A DNA stretch of 6,962 nucleotides, taken from the NCBI GenBank assembly GCA_003543635.1, contig DNAE01000011.1, forward strand, positions 1-6,962, read 5' to 3'. Below the pieces are notes generated by a model, which did no database searches, was not told the DNA's origin, and saw nothing but the letters and a program-made list of their open reading frames with translations. This document shows positions 1-6,230 of the stretch, piece by piece (within the stretch, counting starts at the first letter, position 1; the number at the start of each line of letters is the position of its first letter). The DNA is from Clostridiales bacterium (GTDB taxonomy: Bacteria > Bacillota > Clostridia > Saccharofermentanales > Saccharofermentanaceae). Both the position numbers and the translations under genes were made by a program.

Positions 1-6
1 CCCGGC

Positions 7-38
7 AAAAAAAGATCAGCAGGGATGCTGCTGATCTT
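7..38 (-). terminator. Rho-independent terminator of the pyrophosphatase gene
   Basis: On the minus strand a perfect 11-bp stem (arms 28-38 and 12-22) closes a 5-nt loop (23-27) and runs into a seven-T tract (7-13). It lies 22 bases past the stop codon of the leftward gene, the right place to end that transcript. The stem has only moderate GC, but the perfect pairing and T-run make the call good. On the plus strand the hairpin is not followed by a T-tract, so it acts for the leftward gene only. Confidence 0.9.
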
Positions 39-60
39 GGGAGGGTCTGATATGCGGTGA

Positions 61-1677
61 TCAACCCCAGAGGGCGGTGAGCATGGGGATGATCTGCTTC
101 TTTCTGGACATTACTCCGGGGAGGAAGAGCATGTTGTCTTCCGGCTCTGCATTGAAGGCGAATCTGATGGTGTCGTCGTTTCCTATGTAGAGTAGCTCCG
201 TTCCTTCGATAAGGACGTCCGTGAGCATCAGGATGACCATGTCGTAGCCGTTCTTCTTCTGCATCGTACGCATGGTCTCCATGAATTCCTCCTTGCGGGC
301 GAGCATGCTCTTGGAATCGACGCAGATGATCTGGGAGACGCCCAGGGTCTGGCCTGCGATGTGGAATTCCTTGAAGTCGGCGCCGATGAGCTGCTCTGCT
401 GTCTTGGCGTCGGAGGAAGAGGAGTCGAAGAGCTCCTTTCCTATCTCCTCGATGGAGACGCCGGCGATCCTCGAGAGCCTCTCGGCCATGGCGATGTCCT
501 TCTTGGTGCAGGTGGGAGATTTGAACATAACGGTGTCGGACAGGATCGCCGATACCATAAGTCCCGCCATGTTGGTGGTGGGGGTTATACCGTTCTCCTG
601 ATACATCTCCGCCACGATGGTGGTGGTGCTCCCCACGGGCTCGTTCCTTACGTGGATGGGCTGGGTGGTCTGGATATCCGCCAGGCGGTGGTGGTCGATT
701 ATCTCCAATATCTCGGCCTGATCGAGGCCGGGGACGGCCTGGGCCGCCTCGTTGTGGTCCACCAGGACCAGCTGCTTCTTCCTGGGCCTTAACAGGTGGT
801 ACCTGGATAAGGTTCCCACGACCTTGTCTTCGGCATCCAGGACGGGGTAGCTCCTGAACCTGCTCTTAAGTACCTTCTCACGTACATCATCCAGATAGTC
901 GGAGAGTCTGAAGCAGACTATGTCGCCCCTGCTGCAAGCCCTTGAGATGGGCGCTGACTGATATATGAGCTTCGATACCCTCAGGGCATCGAAGGGTGTG
1001 CTGATTATGGTGGTATCGCAGTCTTCTATGTTCTCGGGAAGACAGCTTGCCCCCGCTTCGCAGATGATCAGGGCATTTACCTTGTTCTCGATGGCTCTCT
1101 TAACGAGTTCCGGCTGGTCTCCCGCGAGGACTATGTTGTCCCGTCCCTTGAACAGGAGCTGCTCCTCACTCTGGGGAAGGGCGATCACTATGCGTCCCGA
1201 TATGGTATCCGCCCCCGTCTTTCCGTCGCAGATTATGTGACCTTCGATCACTCCCAGGAGGTTAAACAGGGGAAGGTCGTTCACCTTGGGATCCGTTATG
1301 GTATTCATGTTGTAGGTGGCGATATCACCTGCGGAAAGGGTACCGTAAAGTGTGCCGTCGGGGTTGACCACGGGAATGGAGGTCGTCTTTACCTCGTCCA
1401 TGATCTTCCAGGCCCGGTCCATGGTCACCGAGGGCTCCAGCGCAGGAGGCGTATCGAAGTCTATATCGCTGACCTGGGTCCTCATGTCCTTTATCCTGAC
1501 GGGGGAGGAGAGATCGAATCTTCGAAGCATCCTCTTTGTCTCGTCGTTCACGTGGTCGATCCTTGCAGCCACGTATTCCCTGTCTCCCGCGGCATTCCTT
1601 AAAGCCGCATATGCCATAGCGGAAACCACTGCGTCGGTATCGGGATTCTTGTGCCCGATAACAAATACCTTACCCAT
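61..1677 (-). CDS. ppaC: Manganese-dependent inorganic pyrophosphatase with CBS and DRTGG regulatory domains (DHH family)
   Basis: Family II (DHH/DHHA2) cytoplasmic pyrophosphatase, hydrolysing PPi to two phosphates and so driving biosynthetic reactions forward. At 538 aa it is much longer than the basic enzyme (about 310 aa) because a regulatory insert splits the DHH domain. Visible motifs: GHKNPDTD at 8-15 (metal ligands H9, D13, D15), first CBS repeat about 70-128, DRTGG-like domain about 140-245, second CBS repeat about 245-297, VDHNE at 306-310, the DHH signature IIDHHR at 326-331, D381 in ILSDT, and the C-terminal SRKKQ substrate-binding motif at 524-528. In characterised relatives the CBS pair binds adenine nucleotides (AMP, ADP, diadenosine polyphosphates) and tunes activity; that regulation is assumed here. 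The ATG is preceded by GGAG (complement of 1685-1688) 7 bases away and begins directly at the family's N-terminal beta strand. It is transcribed alone, divergently from the oxidoreductase operon, and ends at its own terminator. All key residues appear intact. Confidence 0.96.
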   Translation of the reverse strand: MGKVFVIGHKNPDTDAVVSAMAYAALRNAAGDREYVAARIDHVNDETKRMLRRFDLSSPVRIKDMRTQVSDIDFDTPPALEPSVTMDRAWKIMDEVKTTSIPVVNPDGTLYGTLSAGDIATYNMNTITDPKVNDLPLFNLLGVIEGHIICDGKTGADTISGRIVIALPQSEEQLLFKGRDNIVLAGDQPELVKRAIENKVNALIICEAGASCLPENIEDCDTTIISTPFDALRVSKLIYQSAPISRACSRGDIVCFRLSDYLDDVREKVLKSRFRSYPVLDAEDKVVGTLSRYHLLRPRKKQLVLVDHNEAAQAVPGLDQAEILEIIDHHRLADIQTTQPIHVRNEPVGSTTTIVAEMYQENGITPTTNMAGLMVSAILSDTVMFKSPTCTKKDIAMAERLSRIAGVSIEEIGKELFDSSSSDAKTAEQLIGADFKEFHIAGQTLGVSQIICVDSKSMLARKEEFMETMRTMQKKNGYDMVILMLTDVLIEGTELLYIGNDDTIRFAFNAEPEDNMLFLPGVMSRKKQIIPMLTALWG

Positions 1678-1707
1678 ATATACACTCCATTTGAGTTTTC
1701 TGTAATG

Positions 1708-1736
1708 ATTCTACTTTCTGACGGTGGAAAGCTCAA
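1708..1736 (-). promoter_or_regulatory. Sigma-A-like promoter for the pyrophosphatase gene
   Basis: On the minus strand TTGAGC (1736-1731; 4 of 6 to TTGACA) is separated by 17 bases from TAGAAT (1713-1708; 5 of 6 to TATAAT). The predicted start of transcription near 1701 leaves a leader of about 24 nt containing the GGAG ribosome binding site. Read from consensus only. Its -35 box directly abuts the -35 box of the divergent rightward promoter. Confidence 0.72.
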
Positions 1737-1766
1737 TTGACACTTTTAACAGTATTGCATTAAGAT
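1737..1766 (+). promoter_or_regulatory. Sigma-A-like promoter for the rightward operon
   Basis: A perfect -35 TTGACA (1737-1742) is followed after 18 bases by TAAGAT (1761-1766; 4 of 6 to TATAAT), in AT-rich sequence. Transcription would start near 1773, giving a leader of about 30 nt with the site GAGGTG (1791-1796), 6 bases before the ATG at 1803. The weak -10 and 18-bp spacing suggest modest strength or a need for activation. It is the only convincing promoter I found for the seven rightward genes. Confidence 0.65.
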
Positions 1767-1802
1767 TAACGGGTAGCTTTAAATGAAATCGAGGTGTTTT
1801 AA

Positions 1803-2756
1803 ATGTTTAACGTTGGGATCATCGGTACCGGATCCATCGCCGAGAAGATGGCGACGGCGATCAAGGAGCTCCGTGACGTGAAGGTCACCGCCGTGGCTTC
1901 CAGGGAAATGGAAAGGGCAAAGGCATTCATCAAGGCGAACTGCCCCAAGGCGACACCCTACGGCTCCTACGAAGAGTTCGCCATGGCTCCCGACATCGAT
2001 CTCGTTTACATAGCGACACCCAATACATACCACTACGAGAATGCCATCCGCTGCATAAAGGAGTACAAGAACGTCCTCGTCGAAAAGCCCTTCACCATGA
2101 GCCGCGCCGAAGCCGACAGTATCTTTGTTGAGGCCAAGAACAGGGGTATTTTCGTTTGTGAGGCCATGTGGACTGCCTTTATGCCCCTGCATAAGAAGAT
2201 GCTGGAGTGGATCCGCGACGGAAGGATCGGCGCCGTCAGATATGTTTCTTCGAATCTCGGATATAACATTGAGGACAAGAAGCGTCTGACTGATCCCGCC
2301 CTGGGCGGCGGCGCTTACCTTGACCTGGGAGTATATCCTGCCCATCTTGCCATGAGCATCATGGGGGATGACCTGGAGGTCAAGTCAGTCTACGCCCGCA
2401 AGCTTTCCACCGATATCGACAGGGAGACGAGTTTCATCCTGGGTCCCAACGGCGACGGTCCCGTGGCAATGGCCTACGTCACCATGAGCGCCCTTACGGA
2501 CAGGGACGGTTCCGTGGTGGGTGAGAAGGGCTATATCAAGCTCTTTAATATCAACGACTACGAGAAGATCGAGCTCTATAACGAGCGCGGCGAGCTCTTG
2601 GAGACCGCGGAGCGGGAAGGCAAGAGCGGATACGCCCTTGAGATGCAAAGATGCAAGGAGTGCATCGCGGACGGCCTTATCCAGTGCCCCGAGATGCCCT
2701 GGAGCAGGACTGCCACACTGGCTACCCTCAACGATAAGATAAGGTCTATGATGTAA
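1803..2756 (+). CDS. Gfo/Idh/MocA family NAD(P)-dependent oxidoreductase
   Basis: Soluble dehydrogenase of the Gfo/Idh/MocA superfamily, 317 aa, near the usual length of about 320-340. The N-terminal Rossmann fold shows the dinucleotide-binding motif GIIGTGSIA at 5-13. The family signature VEKP is at 93-96 with the catalytic lysine K95. The segment EAMWTAFMP (120-128) is typical of the dimeric dihydrodiol dehydrogenase / glucose-fructose oxidoreductase branch. GGGAYLDLGVYPAH (168-181) supplies the conserved Asp and His (D174, H181) of the substrate-binding alpha/beta domain. The substrate, probably a sugar or polyol derivative, cannot be told from sequence. The start is supported by GAGGTG 6 bases upstream and by the Rossmann strand beginning at residue 3. 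First gene of the operon; only 2 bases separate its TAA from the next ATG. No sugar transporter or kinase lies nearby to hint at a substrate. Confidence 0.94.
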   Translation: MFNVGIIGTGSIAEKMATAIKELRDVKVTAVASREMERAKAFIKANCPKATPYGSYEEFAMAPDIDLVYIATPNTYHYENAIRCIKEYKNVLVEKPFTMSRAEADSIFVEAKNRGIFVCEAMWTAFMPLHKKMLEWIRDGRIGAVRYVSSNLGYNIEDKKRLTDPALGGGAYLDLGVYPAHLAMSIMGDDLEVKSVYARKLSTDIDRETSFILGPNGDGPVAMAYVTMSALTDRDGSVVGEKGYIKLFNINDYEKIELYNERGELLETAEREGKSGYALEMQRCKECIADGLIQCPEMPWSRTATLATLNDKIRSMM

Positions 2757-2758
2757 AT

Positions 2759-3385
2759 ATGGCCCACTACTTCGATAAGGATCCCGATACCATATCAGAC
2801 AGGCGTTACATCGCCTATCGTCAGCACGGACGTGATTTCCGCTTCGTTACGGACACCGATGTCTTCTCAAGGAACGATGTGGATAAGGGCACGGATATCC
2901 TCCTTAAGACTTCCATTGCCGATATTAAGGCACGGGGAGCAAAGAAGGGGGAAAGGCTCCTGGACCTCGGGTGCGGTTACGGAGTAGTCGGTATCGTCAT
3001 GAAGTCGGTCTTCGTCAACTTTGACGTGACCCAGGCTGATATCAATTCCAGAGCGGTCTCCCTCACAAAGGAGAACTGCGAGCTCAACGGGATAAGGACT
3101 GATAAGGTCCTTCAGAGCAACGTGCTTCAGGAACTGTCTGACGATGATCTATTCGACATCGTCATCACGAATCCCCCGGTAAGGGCGGGAAAGAAGACCG
3201 TTTTCGAATTCTACGAGCAGGCATATGCCCATATGAAAGAGGGAGGCTCCATCTACGTCGTCCTCCAGAGGAAGCAGGGCGCCCCCAGCAGCGAGAAGAA
3301 GCTTAACGAGCTTTTCGGTAACTGTGAGACCCTGGAGATCGAGGGCGGTTACCACATCATGAGATCGGTCAAGGAGGCGATATAA
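2759..3385 (+). CDS. Class I SAM-dependent methyltransferase, RsmC/YbxB-like (MTS domain)
   Basis: 208 aa, the size of single-domain relatives such as Bacillus YbxB, and equivalent to the catalytic C-terminal half of E. coli RsmC, which makes m2G1207 in 16S rRNA. Evidence: the family opening HYFDKDP (3-9); FVTDTDVFSRNDVDKGTDILL (29-49, the pre-motif region common in this family); SAM-binding motif I DLGCGYGVVG (69-78); acidic D94 at the end of strand 2; and the N6-adenine/N2-guanine-type catalytic motif NPPVRAGK (138-145). The likely role is N2-methylation of a guanine in rRNA, but the exact target is inferred from homology. No good Shine-Dalgarno sits in the 2-base gap (only AAGG at 2741-2744, 14 bases upstream), so translation is probably coupled to the gene before it. 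The stop overlaps the next start as TAATG. Confidence 0.92.
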   Translation: MAHYFDKDPDTISDRRYIAYRQHGRDFRFVTDTDVFSRNDVDKGTDILLKTSIADIKARGAKKGERLLDLGCGYGVVGIVMKSVFVNFDVTQADINSRAVSLTKENCELNGIRTDKVLQSNVLQELSDDDLFDIVITNPPVRAGKKTVFEFYEQAYAHMKEGGSIYVVLQRKQGAPSSEKKLNELFGNCETLEIEGGYHIMRSVKEAI

Positions 3386-4353
3386 TGCTGCCTTTCCCTT
3401 TCCTCGATTCCATGATCATGTATTTTGTATACGGTTTCATCGGCTGGATAGTCGAGGTCATCTACTACGGCATCACCGAGGGCAGGTTCATCAACAGGGG
3501 ATTCCTGAACGGTCCCCACTGTCCCGTCTACGGACTGGGATTCTACGGAGTAGTCTGGTTCTTCAAGCCCGTTGCGGATTCCTTCCCCCTTCTGTTCTTC
3601 GGCTCGGCCTTTACGGCCACCGCCGTGGAGCTCCTGGCGGGTGTTATCCTCTATGCCATCTTCCATCTGAGATGGTGGGACTACTCGGATTATAAGTACA
3701 ACTTCAAGGGTTTCATCTGCCTGAGATTTGCCATCTACTGGGGTATCGCATGTTCCCTGGGTATGTATCTGCTGTTCCCGTTGGTACATGAGATCACCCT
3801 GCATACTCCCGAGCCCGTAAAGCTCGTCTTCGTTATCATCATGTCGGGGGTCCTGGTCGTGGATCTTATCGTTTCCGTGGCCTCCATATTCGAGTTCAAC
3901 AAGAAGGTCAGGTTCGTTTCCAGTATCTCGGGAGGCATCAGACTGACCTCCGACAAGCTGGGCAGCAAGATCTATGATACGGTGGATACCATCGTTACGA
4001 AGACGTCCCCCGCAGTTGAGACCACCACCAACTCCTATAACGAATTCCGCACCATGTATATGAACCACAGGAACGAGGAGAAGGAGCTTGCCAGGAAGAA
4101 CAGGGCGGAGGAGAGAGCCCTCCTCGGTTCCTACGTTAAGAGCGGCAAGGAGACACTGGTCAAGACTAAGGACGCGGCAGGAGAGAAGATCATCAGTACC
4201 CTGGGCAGCCTGAAAAGGCCCGAGATACGACTTCTCAGCATAATCAAGACAAACAAGAAGGACGACTACGACGAGACCATCAGGTATCTCAAGGATCACT
4301 ACGACGATACCTACGATGCGGTTGACGATATAAGAAGAGAGGAAGAAAAATGA
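3385..4353 (+). CDS. Multi-pass membrane protein, CmpB family (putative ABC-transporter type IV)
   Basis: 322-aa integral membrane protein. The first about 170 residues match my recollection of the Pfam 'putative ABC-transporter type IV' (CmpB) family, common in Clostridia and not biochemically defined. Conserved-looking landmarks: GFIGWIVEVIYY (17-28), NRGFLNGPHCPVYGLG (37-52) and WWDYSDYKYNFKGFICLR (97-114). Hydrophobic segments fall at about 8-29, 48-61, 67-93, 110-136 and 146-168, giving about five membrane spans. The remaining 150 residues are hydrophilic and charged, with K/R/E-rich stretches (228-246, 314-322) and no recognised domain; they are probably cytoplasmic and partly helical. 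There is no ABC ATPase in the window, so a transport role is only a family name here. The start is set by AAGGAGG (3371-3377), 7 bases upstream inside the preceding gene, whose stop it overlaps by 1 base. Its end overlaps the next start as ATGA. Confidence 0.85.
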   Translation: MLPFPFLDSMIMYFVYGFIGWIVEVIYYGITEGRFINRGFLNGPHCPVYGLGFYGVVWFFKPVADSFPLLFFGSAFTATAVELLAGVILYAIFHLRWWDYSDYKYNFKGFICLRFAIYWGIACSLGMYLLFPLVHEITLHTPEPVKLVFVIIMSGVLVVDLIVSVASIFEFNKKVRFVSSISGGIRLTSDKLGSKIYDTVDTIVTKTSPAVETTTNSYNEFRTMYMNHRNEEKELARKNRAEERALLGSYVKSGKETLVKTKDAAGEKIISTLGSLKRPEIRLLSIIKTNKKDDYDETIRYLKDHYDDTYDAVDDIRREEEK

Positions 4354-4871
4354 AGATAATGGCAGTATCCGATATCCACGGGTCCATCGGAGCCGCGAGG
4401 AAGATCATCAGGGTAATGGAGGAGCAGGGTGCCGACAGGCTCCTGATCCTGGGGGATATCCTCTACCACGGACCCAGGAACGATCTTCCTTCGGACTATG
4501 CACCCAAGGAGGTCATTGCGGCTTTGAACGGTATAAAGGAGAAGATCCTGGCCGTTCGCGGCAACTGTGATACAGAAGTGGATCAGATGGTGCTGGAGTT
4601 CCCCATAATGGCGGATTATATGCTTATCCAAAGTGAGGACCTTACGGTCTTCGCGACCCACGGTCACAAGATCAACAGGGACAAGGATATGCCCTATCTG
4701 ACCGAGGGCTCCGTATTCCTTTACGGCCATACCCACGTGACGGAGGATGTTACGGAAAACGGTATCAGGTTCATGAACCCGGGATCTCTTCCCATACCAA
4801 AGGCGGGGAGCGTTCCTTCGTATATAATGATTGAAAACGGCAGGGCGGAGCTTTCCGCTTTTGATGCCTGA
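4350..4871 (+). CDS. yfcE: YfcE-like calcineurin-type phosphodiesterase
   Basis: Small cytoplasmic metallophosphoesterase, 173 aa (E. coli YfcE is 184 aa), of the YfcE/MJ0936 family. These enzymes hydrolyse model phosphodiesters with Mn2+; the natural substrate is unknown. The metal-ligand motifs are complete and in order: D-x-H at 8-10 (SDIHG), GD at 35-36 (ILGDI), GNCD at 71-74 (the family's form of GNHE/D), H104 in THGH (103-106) and GHTH at 126-129, followed by the family tail motif NPGS (143-146). The start overlaps the upstream stop as ATGA; GAGG (4339-4342) lies 7 bases before it. Its stop is 12 bases from the mrp start, an interval that carries the mrp ribosome binding site. It is probably co-transcribed with both neighbours; no functional link to them is obvious. 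Confidence 0.94.
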   Translation: MKIMAVSDIHGSIGAARKIIRVMEEQGADRLLILGDILYHGPRNDLPSDYAPKEVIAALNGIKEKILAVRGNCDTEVDQMVLEFPIMADYMLIQSEDLTVFATHGHKINRDKDMPYLTEGSVFLYGHTHVTEDVTENGIRFMNPGSLPIPKAGSVPSYIMIENGRAELSAFDA

Positions 4872-4883
4872 CAGGAGGTCTTT

Positions 4884-5693
4884 ATGTCTGCATGTGATTC
4901 GTGCCCTTCCAAGGAGGGTTGTGCATCCCAGGAGAATTGTCCGTCCAAGAACGGCAACATTAAGAAAGTCATCGGTATAGCCAGCGGAAAGGGCGGCGTG
5001 GGTAAATCCTTCGTAACCTCTGTCCTGGCGGCAAAGCTTGCTTCCAGGGGACTTAAGGTGGGTATCATGGATGCCGACATCACAGGCCCCTCCATCCCCA
5101 AGGCCTTCGGTCTTTCGGAGATACTTACGGCAAACGAGGAGAACCGTATCATGCCTGCCGTTACCAAGGGCGGCATCAAGGCGGTGAGCCTTAACCTCTT
5201 AATGGACGATCCCGAGTCTCCGGTTATCTGGAGGGGACCCGTTATCTCCGGACTCGTTAAGCAGTTCTGGACTGATGTGGAGTGGGGCACCTTGGACGTC
5301 CTTCTTATCGATATGCCCCCGGGAACGGGAGACGTGCCCCTTACTGTCTTCCAGTCGGTGCCCGTGGACGGTATCGTTCTTGTTTCCACACCCCAGGATC
5401 TTGTTTCCATGATAGTTGGCAAGGCCCGTAACATGGCCAGGATGATGAACGTCAATATCCTGGGTCTCGTTGAGAATATGAGCTATATCAAGTGCCCCGA
5501 CTGTGATCGCGTGATCCCTCTTTTCGGTGACGATTCAAAGCTTCAGGCAGCCTGCGACGCGGAGGGTATCCCTCTCCTGGATAAACTGCCCCTGGATGTC
5601 ACCTCCACCTCCGCGGTGGATAACGGCGATGCCGAGAGCCTGGGGGAGGGGATCCTTGATAATACGGCAGCCCTGATCGAGGGAATGCTGTGA
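4884..5693 (+). CDS. mrp: Mrp/NBP35 family P-loop ATPase, iron-sulfur cluster carrier
   Basis: 269-aa cytoplasmic P-loop ATPase of the Mrp/ApbC/NBP35 family (MinD/ParA superfamily), which binds a labile [4Fe-4S] cluster at a dimer interface and passes it to apo-proteins. Visible: deviant Walker A GKGGVGKS (35-42), DADITGPS (63-70), WRGPV (116-120), Walker B-like DMPPGTGD (143-150), STPQ (168-171), and the cluster-binding CPDC (C204, C207). The N-terminus carries four more cysteines, C4, C7, C13 and C19 (C-x2-C-x5-C-x5-C), recalling the second cluster site of eukaryotic Nbp35. It lacks the DUF59 (MIP18-like) domain found at the N-terminus of many bacterial Mrp proteins. AGGAGG (4873-4878), 5 bases before the ATG, is the strongest ribosome binding site of the operon together with that of the ispF-like gene. 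The stop overlaps the GTG start of the next gene. Confidence 0.95.
   Translation: MSACDSCPSKEGCASQENCPSKNGNIKKVIGIASGKGGVGKSFVTSVLAAKLASRGLKVGIMDADITGPSIPKAFGLSEILTANEENRIMPAVTKGGIKAVSLNLLMDDPESPVIWRGPVISGLVKQFWTDVEWGTLDVLLIDMPPGTGDVPLTVFQSVPVDGIVLVSTPQDLVSMIVGKARNMARMMNVNILGLVENMSYIKCPDCDRVIPLFGDDSKLQAACDAEGIPLLDKLPLDVTSTSAVDNGDAESLGEGILDNTAALIEGML
5679..5684 (+). promoter_or_regulatory. Ribosome binding site supporting the GTG start at 5690
   Basis: GAGGGA lies 5 bases before a GTG that overlaps the mrp stop (GTGA). No ATG is available upstream in this frame near the site, and the first downstream ATG (5744) falls at the end of the hydrophobic signal segment and would remove it. This is what decides the lipoprotein start. 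Confidence 0.7.
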
Positions 5694-6217
5694 GAAAAGG
5701 GATCCTGCCCCGACTGATCGCGGCCCTGATCGCGGTGTCCCTGATGGTCTCGTGCTCCAAGAGCGAAAAGAGCGTGGAGGACTGCCTGGGGGAACTCTCC
5801 TACGACAGCTCCGTGAGCGCCATGGTATACGAGGAAGTGGAAGGCGAGGACGGCGCCAAGGGCATTCAGTACAGAAGGGTCACGGACGTGGACTCCCTGA
5901 AAAAACAGGAGGAGATCACCATCCTCTTCTACTTTTATAATCCCACGAGAAGCGACCTGGCGGGGGTGACCGCCGGCGTGGAGGACCTTGCCCAGACTTT
6001 GGACGGGCAGCTCCTGGTGGTCGCGGTGGATACCATGCAGGAAAGGGAACTCGTCACCTACTACTGCGTTGAGGGAATACCGGGATTCGTACTGTCCCGG
6101 GGCGGGAAGATCGTCTCCTCCTTCGACGGACAGGAGAGGGTGAGCTGGACCATGAGCGACGTGGTGGACTGGGTGGAAAACTACGGATTCGTCCCGGACA
6201 TGTCCCTTTTGGAATAA
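5690..6217 (+). CDS. Small lipoprotein with a thioredoxin-like domain lacking the CxxC active site
   Basis: 175 aa, starting at GTG. Residues 1-22 form a lipoprotein signal peptide: R2/K3, a hydrophobic core (9-20) and a lipobox ending MVSC, with C22 the predicted lipidated cysteine. The mature protein would be anchored on the outer face of the membrane. Residues about 68-165 read as a thioredoxin fold: strand ITILFYFYN (76-84), helix 90-104, strand LLVVAVD (108-114), a helix holding ELVTYYC, then GIPGFVLSRGGKIVSSFDG (129-147), which matches the cis-Pro loop and final beta hairpin of thioredoxin (cis-Pro P131). Where thioredoxin has APWCGPC, this protein has NPTRSD (84-89), so both redox cysteines are missing; C32 and C126 are the only cysteines in the mature chain besides the anchor. 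A thiol oxidoreductase role is therefore unlikely by the usual mechanism. GC by hand is about 60%, above about 54% for the next gene. The fold assignment is my reading, without an alignment. Confidence 0.8.
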   Translation: MRKGILPRLIAALIAVSLMVSCSKSEKSVEDCLGELSYDSSVSAMVYEEVEGEDGAKGIQYRRVTDVDSLKKQEEITILFYFYNPTRSDLAGVTAGVEDLAQTLDGQLLVVAVDTMQERELVTYYCVEGIPGFVLSRGGKIVSSFDGQERVSWTMSDVVDWVENYGFVPDMSLLE

Positions 6218-6218
6218 G

Positions 6219-6225
6219 AAGGAGG
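6219..6225 (+). promoter_or_regulatory. Ribosome binding site deciding the ispF-like start
   Basis: AAGGAGG begins 1 base after the lipoprotein stop codon (TAA, 6215-6217) and ends 5 bases before ATG 6231. It favours that start over ATG 6249, which better matches the family N-terminus but has no site in front of it. Confidence 0.8.
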
Positions 6226-6230
6226 TATTT

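Noticed and set aside
361..1602. Several plus-strand open frames within the pyrophosphatase gene
   Set aside because: The minus-strand product carries all DHH, CBS and SRKKQ motifs without interruption; the plus-strand frames are low in information and start inside it.
1678..1802. Riboswitch or structured leader in the divergent intergenic region
   Set aside because: The predicted leaders are only about 24 and 30 nt, too short for an aptamer, and no stable hairpin is visible.
1779..2345. 188-codon minus-strand open frame opposite the oxidoreductase
   Set aside because: The plus strand encodes a complete, motif-bearing Gfo/Idh/MocA protein here; the antisense translation shows no recognisable family and would overlap the operon promoter region.
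3349..4299. 316-codon open frame on the minus strand opposite the CmpB-type gene
   Set aside because: It is aligned codon for codon with the real gene, so its stops could arise only from TTA, CTA or TCA sense codons, which this genome avoids. The product is not membrane-like or family-like and there is no ribosome binding site or gap for it.
4823..4828. Perfect TATAAT just before mrp, a possible internal promoter
   Set aside because: No -35-like hexamer lies 16-18 bases upstream and there is no extended -10 TG. It falls in the yfcE codons for Tyr-Ile-Met, so chance is likely.
4721..5455. 244-codon minus-strand open frame across yfcE and mrp
   Set aside because: It spans two well-supported genes and their ribosome binding site; its translation has no recognisable family.
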